Shown here: positions 45,500-58,616 of the stretch, piece after piece
How positions within the stretch are numbered: the stretch's first letter is position 1
Layout of the letters: each line of letters begins with the position of its first letter
Origin: Dimorphilus gyrociliatus
Lineage: Eukaryota > Annelida > Polychaeta > Dinophilidae
Direction: 5' to 3'
Assembly: GCA_904063045.1 (NCBI GenBank)
Contig: CAJFCJ010000006.1
Location: forward strand, 4,542,408 to 4,606,407
DNA: 64,000 bases
The notes under the pieces: generated by a model
What the model was told of the DNA's origin: nothing
Database searches by the model: none
The model's input: the letters and a program-made list of their open reading frames with translations, nothing else
Translations under genes and position numbers: made by a program

Positions 45500-45814
45500 T
45501 TTCGTTTGATTCATATAGAAAGACCCGCTCGTTAGGAGAGGCAACTAAAGTTCCACACCAAACCAGGCTAGAACAACAAAATGTCAGCCTCAAAGAAATA
45601 TATAGTAATATTCGGAGGGAAAAGATAGGCTCCTGTTCCTTTCAAAGAAAATAAAGCAAGATATGGAGCTGGTTGACAGTCCATACGAACTCATTTATGA
45701 TTTCGTTTGTCAACAAATTTTGTTAGAAGTAGGAACAATTAACAATCCCCCTGTATCAGACCCATCCTTATAGCACAGTTACAATAAAAATAGGACATTT
45801 ATTAAGAAATCATC

Positions 45815-46985
45815 ATGTTGCCGGTGTGGAAAATTCGTGAATTAACCGATAAGGTGTAAGTAGTTACGTGTCAAAAAATCTGAATAGGAATGTAACACAG
45901 ATTGGAGATAAGAAACCGGTATTAAATAAGCTATTTTTAATTGTGTTCAATCAACAGCACGAATGTTGTTATGAACTATTCGGAAGTTGAAACAAAAGTT
46001 CGCGAAGCAACAAATGACGACGCCTGGGGACCCCATGGACAAATTATGAGCGAAATTTCTAATTATACGTATACTTATGAGCACTTTCCCGAAGTGATGG
46101 GAATGTTATGGAAGAGAATGTTACATGACAATAAAAAAAATTGGCGTAGGGTCTATAAGGTGACTAAAAGAATTCCTATAAACATTAGAAAACACCTGTT
46201 CCTTCGTTTATGGCTATGATTGTGTTTACAGTCGTTACTACTCCTTCAATATTTAATTCGAAATGGATCAGAAAAGGTTGTAACAAGTTCAAGAGAACAC
46301 ATCTATGATCTGAGGGGCCTGGAATCGTATACATTCAGCGATGAACACGGAAAAGATCAAGGAATAAATGGTAAAATACAAATACTTATACATAAAAAAT
46401 TTGCATAATGATTTTTTTTAAAAACTAACAATCTATATAAATAAATACAGTGCGGCAAAAAGCTAAAGATATAGTCGATTTTATTCAAGATGATGATCGG
46501 CTAAGAGAAGAAAGAAAAAAAGCTAAGAAAAATAAAGATAAATATATAGGAATGAGCGGTGACCAGAGTACATTACGAAATAGCTATAGTGAGTATTCAT
46601 TCAGAAATAAAATCAAACTACTCAAAAATTGCTTTAAACTGAATCAATGTGAATTGAAATTGAGTGTCTAAGTTGCATAATTCATAGGCGATAAATATCA
46701 AGAGGATCCAAATCGGTTAGAACGTTCTACGAAACGTTCTTATAAAACTAAAAATAGTGGTGAGATATTTAATAGCGTTGTTCTCGAATGTTTCACTAAA
46801 TGAATTAGCACGAAGAATTTTATCTGAATGTTGTTAGTTGAAGTTTATCAAGGATATTGTGTTCTATTTTGTCAGTCTAATTTAAATCTGAAATTTTCCA
46901 AAAAACAAACAAAGCATGATAAATTCTTTTAATACCTAGAAAAAACCTATCTAATAAATATATTCTTATATATATACCAATTTAA

Positions 46986-47016
<31 letters not shown>

Positions 47017-49326
47017 CTAAATAAATTGCTTCAAATTACTAACGCTACCAATAATCTTAGGGTAAGCGAGAACAACCGAGGATTTGCTTGGAGAAAAATC
47101 TTTGTGAGACTATTAGCGTAAAGAATTTTATGATCGCTTTTATTTACTCTAACTCTTCAATTTTTTCGTCCTATATCTTCCGACACTGTTGAATATTATA
47201 GATAGGTCTATAGTAAAGCAATATCGGATGATACGGATAACAAACTAAACAAACTCCTTTATGTGCATGTTACGATGTTCTCATGACGAGCATGTTACCG
47301 ATTTTTCTGTGTGTTTTATAGAAAACAGCTTAATTATGACTTACACATTTCCAGGCGATCGATTTGATGAAGAGCCTCGGCATTACAATAGTGGAAGTAG
47401 CGGTGGCTATGGTAGTTCACATATGTCAAATATTGACGAATGGGACTCTGGGCGGAAATCTGTTGCAGAAGAGGTTCCATTTATAAGACAACTTATAGGA
47501 ATAGCTCGTATAAACTTGCATTATAAATTTTAGGTATTTGGTAAGGCGAAGGACTTGTGGAACCGGGCAAGAGGGTTTGCTGAAGCCGATGTCAGTGCTG
47601 CCGACGAGGATTTCGAAGACGACTTTCCTTCAGATGTCCACCGAGAGAATTCTAACAGAGTCTCGCGGTTTGTTTATACATACTTGATATGCACTTGACT
47701 GCTTTATAAATACTTCCGCTGATTCACAGATTCAGAGAATTCCGTGATGATGATGAATTAGAAAGGAAATATCCCGAGAGATTTTCGAACGATTCACGTA
47801 AACCACATAGAAATTCGGATAGGGATGCAGATGGAAATGTAATTTATTTTTAATACTAAGTTTTGATATTAACAAGTTATTAAACAATATTGATTTCCCT
47901 TATCAGGATGTTGAGGAGGGCTTCAAGTATATGTCGCAATCTCGAGCATCTAGTAATAAGGCTGCGAATACGACTGATTTGATAGACGATTTGGGTAGTA
48001 AAAATAATTCTTCTGCAGTCAATGGATCAAATGGTCAGTTTTTTTTTTTAATATTTATTCATCCAAATAGAATTTAAACATATTTACAGCTAATGGGGAA
48101 TTTGCTGACTTCGCCGATTTCCAATCTGCAGAAAAAGCAGCACCCGCCCCGCCATCAAATCCACAAAGGTTTTTAAAACGATATAAATAACTCATTTTTG
48201 GTATTAACCTTCCCTATTCAATCAGTCCAACAACGAATGAAGAATTTAGTAGTTTTAGCTCAGCTCCCGCACAGCCACAGGCTGGGGTATCATCAAATGC
48301 TGATTTATTGACGGGATTATCAACAGCACCCGTAAACGTAAATTCATATATATTCTGTTTTGGACGTTTTTTATATAGAAAATGTTTTTCTCAGAATTCA
48401 CCCAGTCAATTTAGCACGACCTTTCAGCCAGTACCTGTTATGGGAATGCAAAGTACGATGCAGCCAGCCTTACAATTATCAGCCTTGGATCAGGTAAAAG
48501 AGCAATTGATGATTGATCTCTGTATTTTCACTTATAATTTAGTGTCATTTGGTTCAAGTTACTCTTTTTATTTGGAAAAAAGTCTTTTTCCTGATTCCCT
48601 TTCTTTTCTTTAAATGTTTCTTAGTATGCATGTTTTCCCGACTAAGTTTTTGTCGTTAAATGTTGTAGACTCCCATTGCACCCTCAACTGCTGAGATGCT
48701 GAAGTCGAACAATAACAATCCAACTCAGGTCTGATGACTTAGCTCTGTTGTAAACTTTATCTTTAATTTTCTTTTCAATATTTAAAGATAAGATCTTTTC
48801 AATTTTCTTTTAATTTTTTTAAAGCAGAAGAATACTCTATGGTCTAATTCTTCAAACCTGGATATTAATCTCGACGATCTAAGCATATCTAGCCAATATA
48901 AAAAGACACCGGCACCTTCAATTAATCAGCTGCAAAATCAGATTATTGGTAAAAAAGTTCCAGGACCAACAAGCCCTCCCTATTCTAATGTTCAACAAAG
49001 TTCGTTTAGTTTGATTCTATTAGTTAATTTATTTTAAATTAAAAATTATAAAAGCAGTACCTATGAATCAACCTATGTACCCTGGTGGTGTTGGTGGGGG
49101 AGTTATGTACAATTCAGGCATGCCACAAATGCCAATGATGGTGGGACCACAAACTGGTGTTATGGGTTAGATCCTTAATACATAAATATAGGTATTTTTC
49201 TAACAAAACTATTTTAAAGGCATGGGAGGAGTAGCACCAATGACAACTGCACAACAGCCAGTTAATGCTCAACTGAAATCAAGAGCTGATAAAGCCTTCA
49301 GTAGTTTCGGAAATTTCAGCAAATGA
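45815..49326 (+). CDS. CLINT1: clathrin interactor 1 / epsinR
   Basis: Adaptor for clathrin-coated vesicles at the trans-Golgi and endosomes; the ENTH domain binds phosphoinositides and SNAREs. Exon 1 from ATG 45815 gives MLPVWKIRELTDK, then splicing at GGT|GTAAGT joins VTNVVMNYSEVETKVREATN. The ENTH domain continues with MLHDNKKNWRRVYK, LLLLQYLIRNGSEKVVTSSR, YTFSDEHGKDQGIN and DDDRLREERKKAKKNKDKY, nearly identical to human CLINT1. The disordered tail holds DLIDDLG, an acidic-Phe motif EFADFADF (gamma-ear type), a LWSNSSNLDINLDDL block like the vertebrate W...ISLDNL block, and a Gly/Met/Pro-rich region. It ends KAFSSFGNFSK, as in human. About fifteen exons; one intron of about 590 nt around 46760-47354 contains an AT repeat. 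Confidence 0.95.
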
Positions 49327-50198
49327 AGATGGTAATGATAAACTGATTAATCCCGGGGAATTTTTTAATATGAATATATATTTAAGAAATAATAGTTAAC
49401 TCGTTCAATATTGTTGGTGTTTACTAGGCGTTTTCCTATAAATCAACTTTCGATGATTTTTTCCATGAAAACGAAACGCTTCAGCTGGACGTCTGGTATG
49501 AAGCAAAAAAATTTAAGCAGTTACCTTATTTATAAACGTGACGCTTTTAAGTATTGCAGTGTTTAATATGCATATAGTTAATACATTCCGGAAGAAATTA
49601 ATTCATGAAAAATTTCCTAGCGTGCAATGTATAGAGTTTATGTGAATTAAATATGCACTTATTTCATTTGCAATTTTGCATGTTAATTCCTTTATTTTTT
49701 TTTACGTTGTGATTATTGTTTGTCTGTGATAACGTAGACAATTTGTCTGCCATATTAATCAATGATCATCTGTCGAATTATGCGCACTGAGACTTTTGTT
49801 TAGTAAATCTGTTGCTGATGTTCATGTATAGTATTCGCTACTGAAACTCTCCAGAAATTTATATTTAGTAAGTGTGCAATAAGGAATTTTGCACACATTT
49901 TGGAATTTCGATAATTTGAGATTACAGATTAGAATGCGATTATAAACACTGTATGTGTAAATAAAAAAATTTACATATTTACTAATAAAAGATGCCATTG
50001 GGTAGTGTTATCAGTTTTATTTTAAATATTTATGTTGTGATAGCTGAAATATTATCCACTGCAACAGGGTATATGGCAGTAATGAAACAGGCGGAGTTTG
50101 AAAAACTTAAAGCTAGGTTTCAACTGATAATATTTTGTGCATAGTATTCATTTTTTAAGCAAAGTTTGTTATGTTTCAAACACCCTGTCCCCAAATAT
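49327..50198. other. convergent intergenic region
   Basis: About 870 bp between the CLINT1 stop and the WDR1 stop. No supportable gene. It is presumably two 3' UTRs; AATAAA occurs near 49950-49970. Confidence 0.5.
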
Positions 50199-53100
50199 TT
50201 ATACTGTAAATACTCGTACACAACCGTCATCGGCACCAGTTACAACCGTATTGTTGTCCAACCAGCCCACGGTATTCACAATTGCCATAGGATGTTTACC
50301 TGGGAATAGATGATTCTTTAAAATAGTTTCTTTTTATAAGAAAAAAAGCTAACCTTTGATTTCGGTTTTACTGTGCGTATTTGCAGGATCCCAAATGAAC
50401 GCATTAGTATCTATTCCACCAGAAAACAGACGCTTCCCGTCGTCGGACCAACATACTGAGTTAACCCTTGCTGTATGATAAACCCACTGCGAGCTCGTTA
50501 AGTCTTCGTAATCAGGCAAACGGAAACAGTAGATAGGTCGTCCAGAGCTTGCAGCTCCTAGAAAAGTTCCGTCCGGGGAATAAGACATGTCTGTTATTAC
50601 TCCTTGGACGACTATTTCTCGCTTTATTGTTAAACTGAAAGAGTCATCGTAGCTATAAATTCGTAATTTGCTATCCCCTCCACAAACAGCAAATTCTTTC
50701 TCGTGTGGATGGACGGCGGAAGATTGACCTTCAAAGTCAATTGGAACACTCTTGACCATACTTCCATTCATTAGAATAGAAATCTATTTACAAATATGTA
50801 TACTTTAAATCTGATAAAAAACAATATTTGAAAGTAATTACATGGTTGGTACTAGCAACAACCGTTAAACCGGAAGGAGAAGTTGACATGCCGCGAGGCT
50901 GAGATTGTAGTTTGACTTTATCACCATAGCGTGCCTCACTAACATCAGAGAATGCTATGGTGTCATCCATACTGCAACTTATCAATTTGCCACGAACAAT
51001 ATTAATTTTTTGAATCTGTAAACAAATACTCTATTAAAATAACTTTTTACTTTGACACCATTAAACGATTAAGTTGGTTAAGACATGACAATTACGAAAC
51101 ATACACGTAATTAAACTTCATCAGCTGGTTACGAAATTTTAAGCTCTGGTATCATTTTCAGAGATCTTAATTCTACATTTATTAACTATAGAGGCTGCAA
51201 ATATGATGGTGTAACTCGAACACTCGGACGCACGTTTTCATACTTATATCATAAAAAGTGACAAAGTTTTGTTTTAGCCAAAGGTTAACTTATACAACTT
51301 AAAATCAAGGCAGCTTTCATTATGTTCAAAATATTTGCTGAACTTTTTTGCTTAAGAAAAGCAATTGTTTTTTAGTCGACTTGTAATTTGAATAAAAACT
51401 CACGTAAAAGATCAAATAAAAGTTGTTGTTTTGTAGTGAACTCAATGTTTATTATTTTGCTTTCTCTAATTTCCAACAGAATTAATCATTCAACTAAATA
51501 ATCTGAAGTCGAAGTGACAAGAAATTTATTCTATATTCCATCTTTCTTAAATTAATGATATCTTTTAGGGCGCATTAGCTAAAGCTGATATATAAATCTA
51601 TATATATTCTAATATATATCTATATGTACCGAATTTATAAATTTTGTTATGATTAATAACATAAAGTTAGATACGGATTTCGAATGTATCATTAAGACCC
51701 GATGGAAAAAGAGTCATAAGAGTTATAGAATCTTACTGCATTAGAAATTGTTAAGTTTTTCTGAACGAATAACTGAATTAGTTATTTTGCTCTAATCAAT
51801 CACGACAAACTGACAAAACCTCAATATAAGGAAAACAAAAAGACATTTTCTTTGAAAGAAAAAAACTGTCGACAAGTAACTACCTTCATCTTATCAATTA
51901 GTGGCTAGTTTTAATCAAAGTTTCTAGTAACTTTGTTTGTAAAATATGAAATCCCCCTAAATTGTGGGTTGTGTGGCTTTGTTAAAAACTTCAAATTTCA
52001 CCTTATTGTCATGCTTTGAACCATTCAACATTTCATTATCTCCGTTAATTCTCCAACGGCAGATAGCGCCATCTGACGAAGCCGAAAAAATGGCACTCTT
52101 ATCTTCGGTCACAGCCAGTGAGGTTATCGGTAAATTATGACCCTACAGAAAATATTTACAAAAGTTTAATATCCTGATGAACGATAATAGAATAATTACT
52201 TTAATAATCCTCAATGGAGTAGACGGATTGTTCTTGTCCAAATAATTAATGTACCCTGATAGGGAGACAGTCAACAGGTGAGATCCCTGCCAGAGGCAAC
52301 CAACTTGCATATCTTCTATGGCTTTGCCCATGTCAAAAGTACTGTCATAAAGTAAGAAAAGGATATTATTAACCTAATAAAATTCATAATACGAACGTGA
52401 CAACGGAATTTGCTTGAATATCCCATATTTTAGCTGTTTTATCGCCAGAAACTGAGAGTAAACTCTTTGAATCTTCACTAAAGCTTATCTATATATATTA
52501 AATATTAGTGTAGAGTATTGCAGCTTTATAGGTAGATATTTATATATTTACCCCATAAATTCCACCAGCGTGTGCAGGGCTACCTATTTCAGATATCTTG
52601 TTTCCGTCTTTACCATCATAGACAATTAATTTTCCGTCAGCTCCACATGATACATAAATCGATCCATCAGGTGAATACCTTACAGAGTTAACAAAACGTG
52701 TGTGTTCCTAATGCAGAAAATAGCTTATTAAATGTTAATTAAATTGCATTCGCTCATACTCTTGTAGTCTGCTTAAATTTAAAGGGGGGACCCTCGAAAA
52801 ATGCAACGCTCAAATCATCTGAAGCTGTTGCAAGCCTAAATGGCCTTGTGGGTTTGAAGTCGATTCCATTGACACATTTTGAATGTCCCATAATAGTACC
52901 CACAGAGGTTCCGGTCTCGGCATTGAAAACATGACCAAATCTGTTAAACAATGCATATAAAATACTGTAATTAAAATCTGCAGTTCAAGGCTATACAAAC
53001 TTCTCTCGACCTTCACCTCCGACTGCTATCTTAGTGTTGTCACTGGACCAAGATATATCTTTAATACAACCAGCGAAGGGTTGAAATTCATTCTTTAGAA

Positions 53101-53642
53101 TATGCTCCTTATTAACTGTATCCCAAATTCGTACTTTTCCAGACACATCTGTTTTATTAATATTTAAAAATATTCCGTTTTTTTTGTATTAGTCATGGTT
53201 AATGAGTGGGTAAATAATATCCTAACCGGCAGAAGCAATATAATAGCCGCTTGGAGAATATTTAGCGCATGTCGTTGCTGTCGAATGTTCAGTATAAACA
53301 TCAGCAATTTCTGGGTTCTAAAAGGAAGATAATTCGTTATTTCGTTCGTTTTTAGCAATTTCATCTTACGTCTATGTTTCTTATAACAACGCTATTGCCA
53401 TTGACATACAGGAAATTTTTGCCCTTTGGATCACCGTTAATAACAATTCTTTGACCTCTTTGTGTTTTAGGTAAAGTTGCAAAAAGTGATTCTGAAATTA
53501 TGACAAAAACAAAAATGAATCCGATACCGGAACTAACTCAGATACCAAGTACGATTTCTCATTAGACAGGTAAAGTAAAGTATGAAAAGATACAGTTTCT
53601 TTGAAAATTTTATTCGGGAAACTTACTCAAGCTTGCACTCAT
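50199..53642 (-). CDS. WDR1: WD repeat protein 1 (actin-interacting protein 1)
   Basis: Two-propeller WD40 protein that helps cofilin disassemble actin filaments. Start at 53642 (MSASLS), splicing at A|GTAAGT to the exon with [20 protein letters not shown]. The chain continues [54 protein letters not shown] and [20 protein letters not shown] with [10 protein letters not shown], all typical of WDR1. Later exons give [20 protein letters not shown], the exon [20 protein letters not shown] and a penultimate exon with [20 protein letters not shown]. The end is [20 protein letters not shown] to the stop at 50199. One intron (about 51017-52000) is close to 1 kb, roughly ten times the others. It is divergent from cyclin J. 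Confidence 0.95.
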
Positions 53643-54062
53643 GTTTCAAAGTAATATTAGCTACGAAGAAAAACCGGCAATTGATTGAAGGAAATTAGTC
53701 CAACGCCTGCGGAAAGCTCCTCTTCGATATTTTCACCTAATATGGTAATAGGAAACTATATTTACCAAATTAGGTTAATTTATTTCAATATGTTTTAAAT
53801 AGCAAATGTAAAATATAAACTTGGTCTCAACGTTGAAATTCAAAATTAATTGAAATACGAAAATAACTATTAAGAAGTTCCGCATTCTTTTTGCTTTTTT
53901 CGCGCGCCAATTTGAAAAAATGTTCTATAAGATGGCGTACTGCGCTGTTCCAGTTCTCTTTTCTTTTTGCGAAAACGTTCAGTAATTAATTGTTGGCCTT
54001 TTGTTAATTTCTACTTGTTACCTGTCTGATATCAAAGTGATAATCATTAATAGCCATTTAAA
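53643..54062. promoter_or_regulatory. 420-bp divergent promoter WDR1 / cyclin J
   Basis: The interval separates opposing start codons. The half near cyclin J includes TTCGCGCGCCAATTTG (about 53898-53913), an E2F-like TTCGCGCGCC core next to CCAAT. This would fit a cell-cycle gene, but function is inferred. Confidence 0.45.
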
Positions 54063-55139
54063 ATGAGTTCATTTCAAAATGTATTATTTAATTGGCATGA
54101 ATCTGATATTTCTTTAGCAAGTGAAATCTATAAAAATGTTTGTATCAGTGAGTCGAAACTCCCCTTTTGGGCTGGGGTTCCTGAAGATGCGATGGTAAAA
54201 ATATAATATTGTTAATTAAATTATAAATATTTTTAGCAGAACCATTAAATATTAACGTTTCACTTCAAAAGGAATATCGCATTATTTTCCTAAAACTGAT
54301 ACGAAAAGCTGTCAGTCATTTTCGTTTCTCGAAACAAGTAGAACATCTCTCAGTCGCTATAATGGATTATATGATGGTAGTTTATAACATAGATCCTAAT
54401 AGTTATCATCTATTCGTCATCACGTGTGTAATTATTGCCTGTAAGATTATCTCTTTTTTTTACTTTGTCATTTGTAAGGGTTAAAGGTCTACAGGTAAAC
54501 TGGAAGATCTTGAAGACAACATTCCTTTATTTAGTGCCGTCAACGACTTTTTGTCTCCGATTTCGTTTCCAAAAAAGACCTACTATTCCATGGAAGTCAT
54601 TATTCTAAAATCAATGAATTTTCAAGTACATTTACCAACTGTTGCGACAACAATTGACTATTTATTGGAAGGTTCCATATCGATGCAAGATTGTAAAGTT
54701 GAAGAAATGGTTGTCTTAAAAAGAGAACTACGAAAATATGTTGATAAGGTACTTAACAAAACCTTAGATATTGTATTTCTTCGGCAATTTCGTCCATCAT
54801 GTATCGCCGCCACATTAATTGTCGCTGGAAGAATAAGCTTAGAGCTGTCTCCTATGCCTCCGCATTTCATATTATTATCAGGATACTCATTTGAGGAGAT
54901 CAAAGATGTAATGCCTATTATTTTAAAGTTAGCATATTCAGCTATGTTGCATTTAATTATCTTACAATGTTTTTAATGGTTTCAGTTTACAACAAGAGGA
55001 CGACTTATGTTCTATTTATAGTCAAATTGCAACTCCTGAACATCCAACAGATGCAATCGACAAGCAAATAGTCATGGATGACAAGCGAATACACAGGAAG
55101 AAGTCTAATCGCAGTGCTCAACGAATGTTGTTTGATTAA
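54063..55139 (+). CDS. CCNJ: cyclin J
   Basis: Cyclin-fold protein. Exon 1 (MSSFQNVLFNWHESDISLAS) contains EIYKNVCISESKLPFW, similar to the start of cyclin J. The cyclin box follows: IIFLKLIRKAVSHFRFSKQV, EHLSVAIMDYMMVVYNIDPN and HLFVITCVIIACKLEDLEDN. The next exon gives SMEVIILKSMNFQVHLPTVA with TTIDYLLEG, and the second fold contains LRQFRPSCIAATLIVAGRIS, ending with a short basic tail to the stop at 55139. Four exons, short introns. Vertebrate cyclin J has a longer C-terminal tail, so this version is compact. In Drosophila, cyclin J acts in the female germ line; whether that holds here is unknown. Confidence 0.85.
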
Positions 55140-55715
55140 AAACGGTTAAACCGCTTGTAGTACTTATGTGTCTTATAGCTTTATTCTTAAGTTTTTCCCT
55201 TACTATTTTTTATAACCATAGTCTCTGCTCTCAGCATGAAACAGTATAATGAAACGGAGATGTTTAGCTTTAAAATAAGCTTTTTATTACTTAAATTAAT
55301 AAACGACACAACATGAAAGTAAAATTTTCATTACACCCAACATCAAAGATTAACAAAAAATATACCAGACTAGATGAAGATGACTAGAAATCACGTGGAA
55401 TGTAATACATAAAAAACAACATAATTTAAATAACAGTAGAGACGGTATAAGGCACTACATGCACGTAGTTGCAGAAAAAAACACTTTCTGATACCATTAA
55501 CTCCGGGAAAATGGACCAGTGAATTAGCGAACAATAAATATATGGACGTATACTTAACAATCACAGCTGAAATGACAAGAATTGCTCCGTACAAAAAAAA
55601 TTGACGATCTGTAGTAGAGAAATCACACAGAATACAAGATATACAGCCAAATTTGATTATGTTTGATATGATATTTGACGTGCTTTAAAAATTCTTGGTC
55701 CCTGTTACCTTAAAC
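55140..55715. other. convergent intergenic region
   Basis: No gene recognised. The 67-codon minus-strand frame at 55391-55594 has no domain and lies in what should be the 3' UTR of the LCOR-like gene. Confidence 0.45.
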
Positions 55716-58616
55716 TCATTCCGTCTCTTCAACGGTGTCGATGGACGTTTTAGATTGAACTTTTTGTTGCAATTTCTTCAGCAACTCTGAAGCAGGTGTA
55801 TTCAAAGCAGTTGGGGGACTATTCGGGTCCGCTGTTTCGGATTCCGGATTTGTCGATAGGCTTGTCGTCGAAGCCGTCGGTGAAGCAGCTTGTTGATCTC
55901 CGTTCAATTTTGTGCTCTTTGCCGCCTCCTTAGTCTTCTTTCGCAATAGATGACGTTCTTTAACTTTGTACTCCAGAGTCGAATGAGGAACACCGAAATA
56001 ACTCCCAGCCCTATGGACCGACATTTCGCCCCTTTGAACAGCTGCAACTGCTTCGAGCAATAATTGTGAGTTGTACTTCCTATATTGTCCACGTTTAGGC
56101 CTAGTTTTCTTATCGCTTGGAATAGTATTCTCTTCTTTCTTCGACGCTCGCTTGGCCTTTTTAACAGGAGGCGGCATGCTGCTGCATGACGTTGAAGCAT
56201 CTGAACTATTCGGTGAAACTACGCTGTCTTGTGTAAGATTGGTATGAATGGTCTCCAGCGACTTGTCAAAACTCCTATTTTTTAGCTTATCAGTGAGACT
56301 CTTAGCTATAACATCTTTCAAATGCCCGTTTGGCGAATGATTTTTATTTTTAGATTCATTCAACAAGCGAGCTTTATAATTTGGAATCTTCAACTGAACT
56401 TGATTTTCCGGATCTTGAGATTCAGTATTGTCCGTTTTACGAACATCTAAAAACTTTTCACTCACTAGCTGCCTTGATAACTGTGGTAGAATAGAAGAAA
56501 CTGTTGGACACTCAGCGGCAGCAGACATCTGCGACAATTGCGACAATTGTAAAAGTTGCGCAGTGCAAAGTGCCGACCAAAAAGCTAAATTTTGTTCGTC
56601 GATAGGTTGAGGAAGGAAAGGGTGCTGAACAGGAGAATCTAGACGATGTTTGTGGCGTAACATGTCAAGTCGACTAGGCCAACCGGCAGTATCATTTTCT
56701 AGATCTGATACTTTCTTCTTTTCTTCTTTTTGCGCGAAAGTTGGAGTAGCTAAAAGATCTGTTATTGTCAAGTCCCGTTGACCTGGAGAAGTCAAAGTAA
56801 AGTAATTGGACAAATTTAATTGAAAAATGTACCTTTAGGGGAACTCTTAGCAGCATTATTGTTCGAAACATCTGCTTTTTGTGATTGTTCTTGTAAGGAC
56901 ATTTTGAAAATTTTGTTTCTCAGCGTAGAACGAGGAATGCCGTACAATACAGCTGCCCTTCTCGTTCCTAAACGACCAGCTTTGATTTCCTTTAAAGCAG
57001 TTCTTAACTCTTCCTCAGTGTAGCCTCTTTTAGATTCCTTTCTCTTTGGACTGAATGCAAAAACGAATTAATGTCGTATAAAAGAAACGATTGAAATGTA
57101 GCTACCCGTTATTTGTGGGGGTCTGGTTGGTCAGATCAACTGGTGAACTCTGGCAGTTCGAATGAGATACACGATCAGACGGCAGTGCTGATTGAGAACA
57201 CGCTGATACGTAGGCAGATAATAGACTTTGCATATAATTGCTTGCCGATGAACTATTGGGGGCTATAAAATAATAATTGAGTTATAAAATTAAGTCGTAA
57301 TGAAGAAATTCTTGTGAAAATTTACCAATGTCGCCTAGGGGATAAGCTGACGACAGAGCGTGATTAGTACAATCTTCTCCTTTCTGAGAAAAAAAAAAAC
57401 AAATTATAAAATGGATTAGCAACAGGTGTCAAAATTATCCTTTAACTCACTGGAGCTCCATTATCCACGTCGCAAAATGCACACTCCTCGTTCGGCGCAA
57501 AGTCCACAAGATCTGTCTTTGTTGATTCTTTCAGAAAAATCAAAAAAAAAATTATTGATTTTTTTTAGCTAATTATAATTAAAATAAGAATTTCCCAAAA
57601 AACGCTTCAAAAAAAAAACCAAGTTAATACGCTGCGAGGAAAATTACAGTAACACAGTCAGCGGTCGCCTTAGTTTTTTGTCATCCGAACTTCCTAATAA
57701 TTGATCGGACAAAATTACCTGCGCATTTTAGGTCATGTTTCGTAATTTTAAAATAAATATACCTCGAAAGGGTTCCAAAACTTGTAATACTTTCTTGTGC
57801 TGTTTTCTTCCACATACTTCAGTAGCAATAGCTTCTAAGCCTTTAATTAAATAAAAGAAATAATGTTTACAAATATGCATTTATTAGTTTAGGTAAAAGT
57901 TATTACGAAAAAAGGTAAAAAACAATACGACGGCCCGTGGTGTGGTGATAAATGCCGCAATATGTAACAGACTGCAGTTTTGCAGGTAAGCGGTGGGCTG
58001 GACTGCAAAATCAATGGTTGCCAGCAGCACTGCGCTGCATACATTTTGGTAGCCCACCTGCCTTTGCATGTATTAATTAAGAGCGGTTTCAAAGCGCACC
58101 TGTACTCGAAAGAGTAGAAATTTTCAGAGGAAAATAATGTTTTGAACTACATTTATGTCCGCAAATTTAATTTACATGATAGCGTCTACAATAGAGACGC
58201 TAGCACTATCGTTTCTAGGACACGTGCATATATGTTAGAACGAATCACAAAATAGCGGGAAAACTTTGTAATTTTTTATCAAAGTACATTTCTTACCATG
58301 CTAAATAAATACAAATTCAATAATTGATAGTAAATAATAAAAGTATAGAGAGGCAAATTTCTAGGAAAATCTCAAAAAATAGGGAGTGTACATGATGTCC
58401 GCAACAGCCTAGAAATTTGGCAACCATCAGGTGGGGCAGACAGGTGTTCGACGCTTTTTACTCTTAAGAAACCGATTGCTTGTCAAAAGTAAATAAGGAA
58501 ATTTATTCCTTGGCTAATAACTCACCTAAAAGAACGGGAATTTTGCGACTCCATGAAAGTAATTCTCTCTTTAGAGCTCTTCTTTCCTGGATGCAACTCG
58601 CCTTACCGCACTCCAT
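55716..58616 (-). CDS. LCOR/LCORL-type regulator with two Psq helix-turn-helix domains (E93/Mblk-1 group)
   Basis: Nuclear transcription regulator. Exon 1 (start 58616) reads MECGKASCIQERRALKRELL, like the CRSPRCTAERRGFRREL start of human LCORL. Exon 2 has LEAIATEVCGRKQHKKVLQV and exon 3 DLVDFAPNEECAFCDVDNG, corresponding to the LCORL CSFC motif. SSPVDLTNQTP is a PxDLS-like CtBP-binding motif. A first Psq-type domain follows (SKRGYTEEELRTALKEIKAG ... VLYGIPRSTLRNKIFKM). The last exon carries LKIPNYKARLL and the second Psq domain (RPKRGQYRKYNSQLLLEAVA ... SYFGVPHSTLEYKVKERHLL), then a Ser/Thr-rich tail. Two Psq/RHF domains are typical of the insect E93/Mblk-1 orthologue. Intron 1 is about 770 nt and holds a GC-rich hairpin. 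E93/LCOR proteins act with nuclear receptors. Confidence 0.9.
57978..58062. repeat. GC-rich nested inverted repeat in intron 1 of LCOR-like gene
   Basis: Nested arms GGTGGGCT (57992-57999) / AGCCCACC (58051-58058), CAAAAT (58006-58011) / ATTTTG (58043-58048) and GCAGC (58024-58028) / GCTGC (58034-58038) form one long imperfect hairpin. An alternative arm pair, TTTTGCAG (57978-57985) / CTGCAAAA (58003-58010), also exists. It lies in a GC-rich island of about 150 bp within AT-rich intron sequence. It could be a structured RNA, a fossil mobile element or a regulatory element. Confidence 0.6.

Noticed and set aside
45663-45773. 36-codon plus-strand frame upstream of CLINT1
   Set aside because: Short, no family, and better explained as CLINT1 5' leader or promoter sequence.
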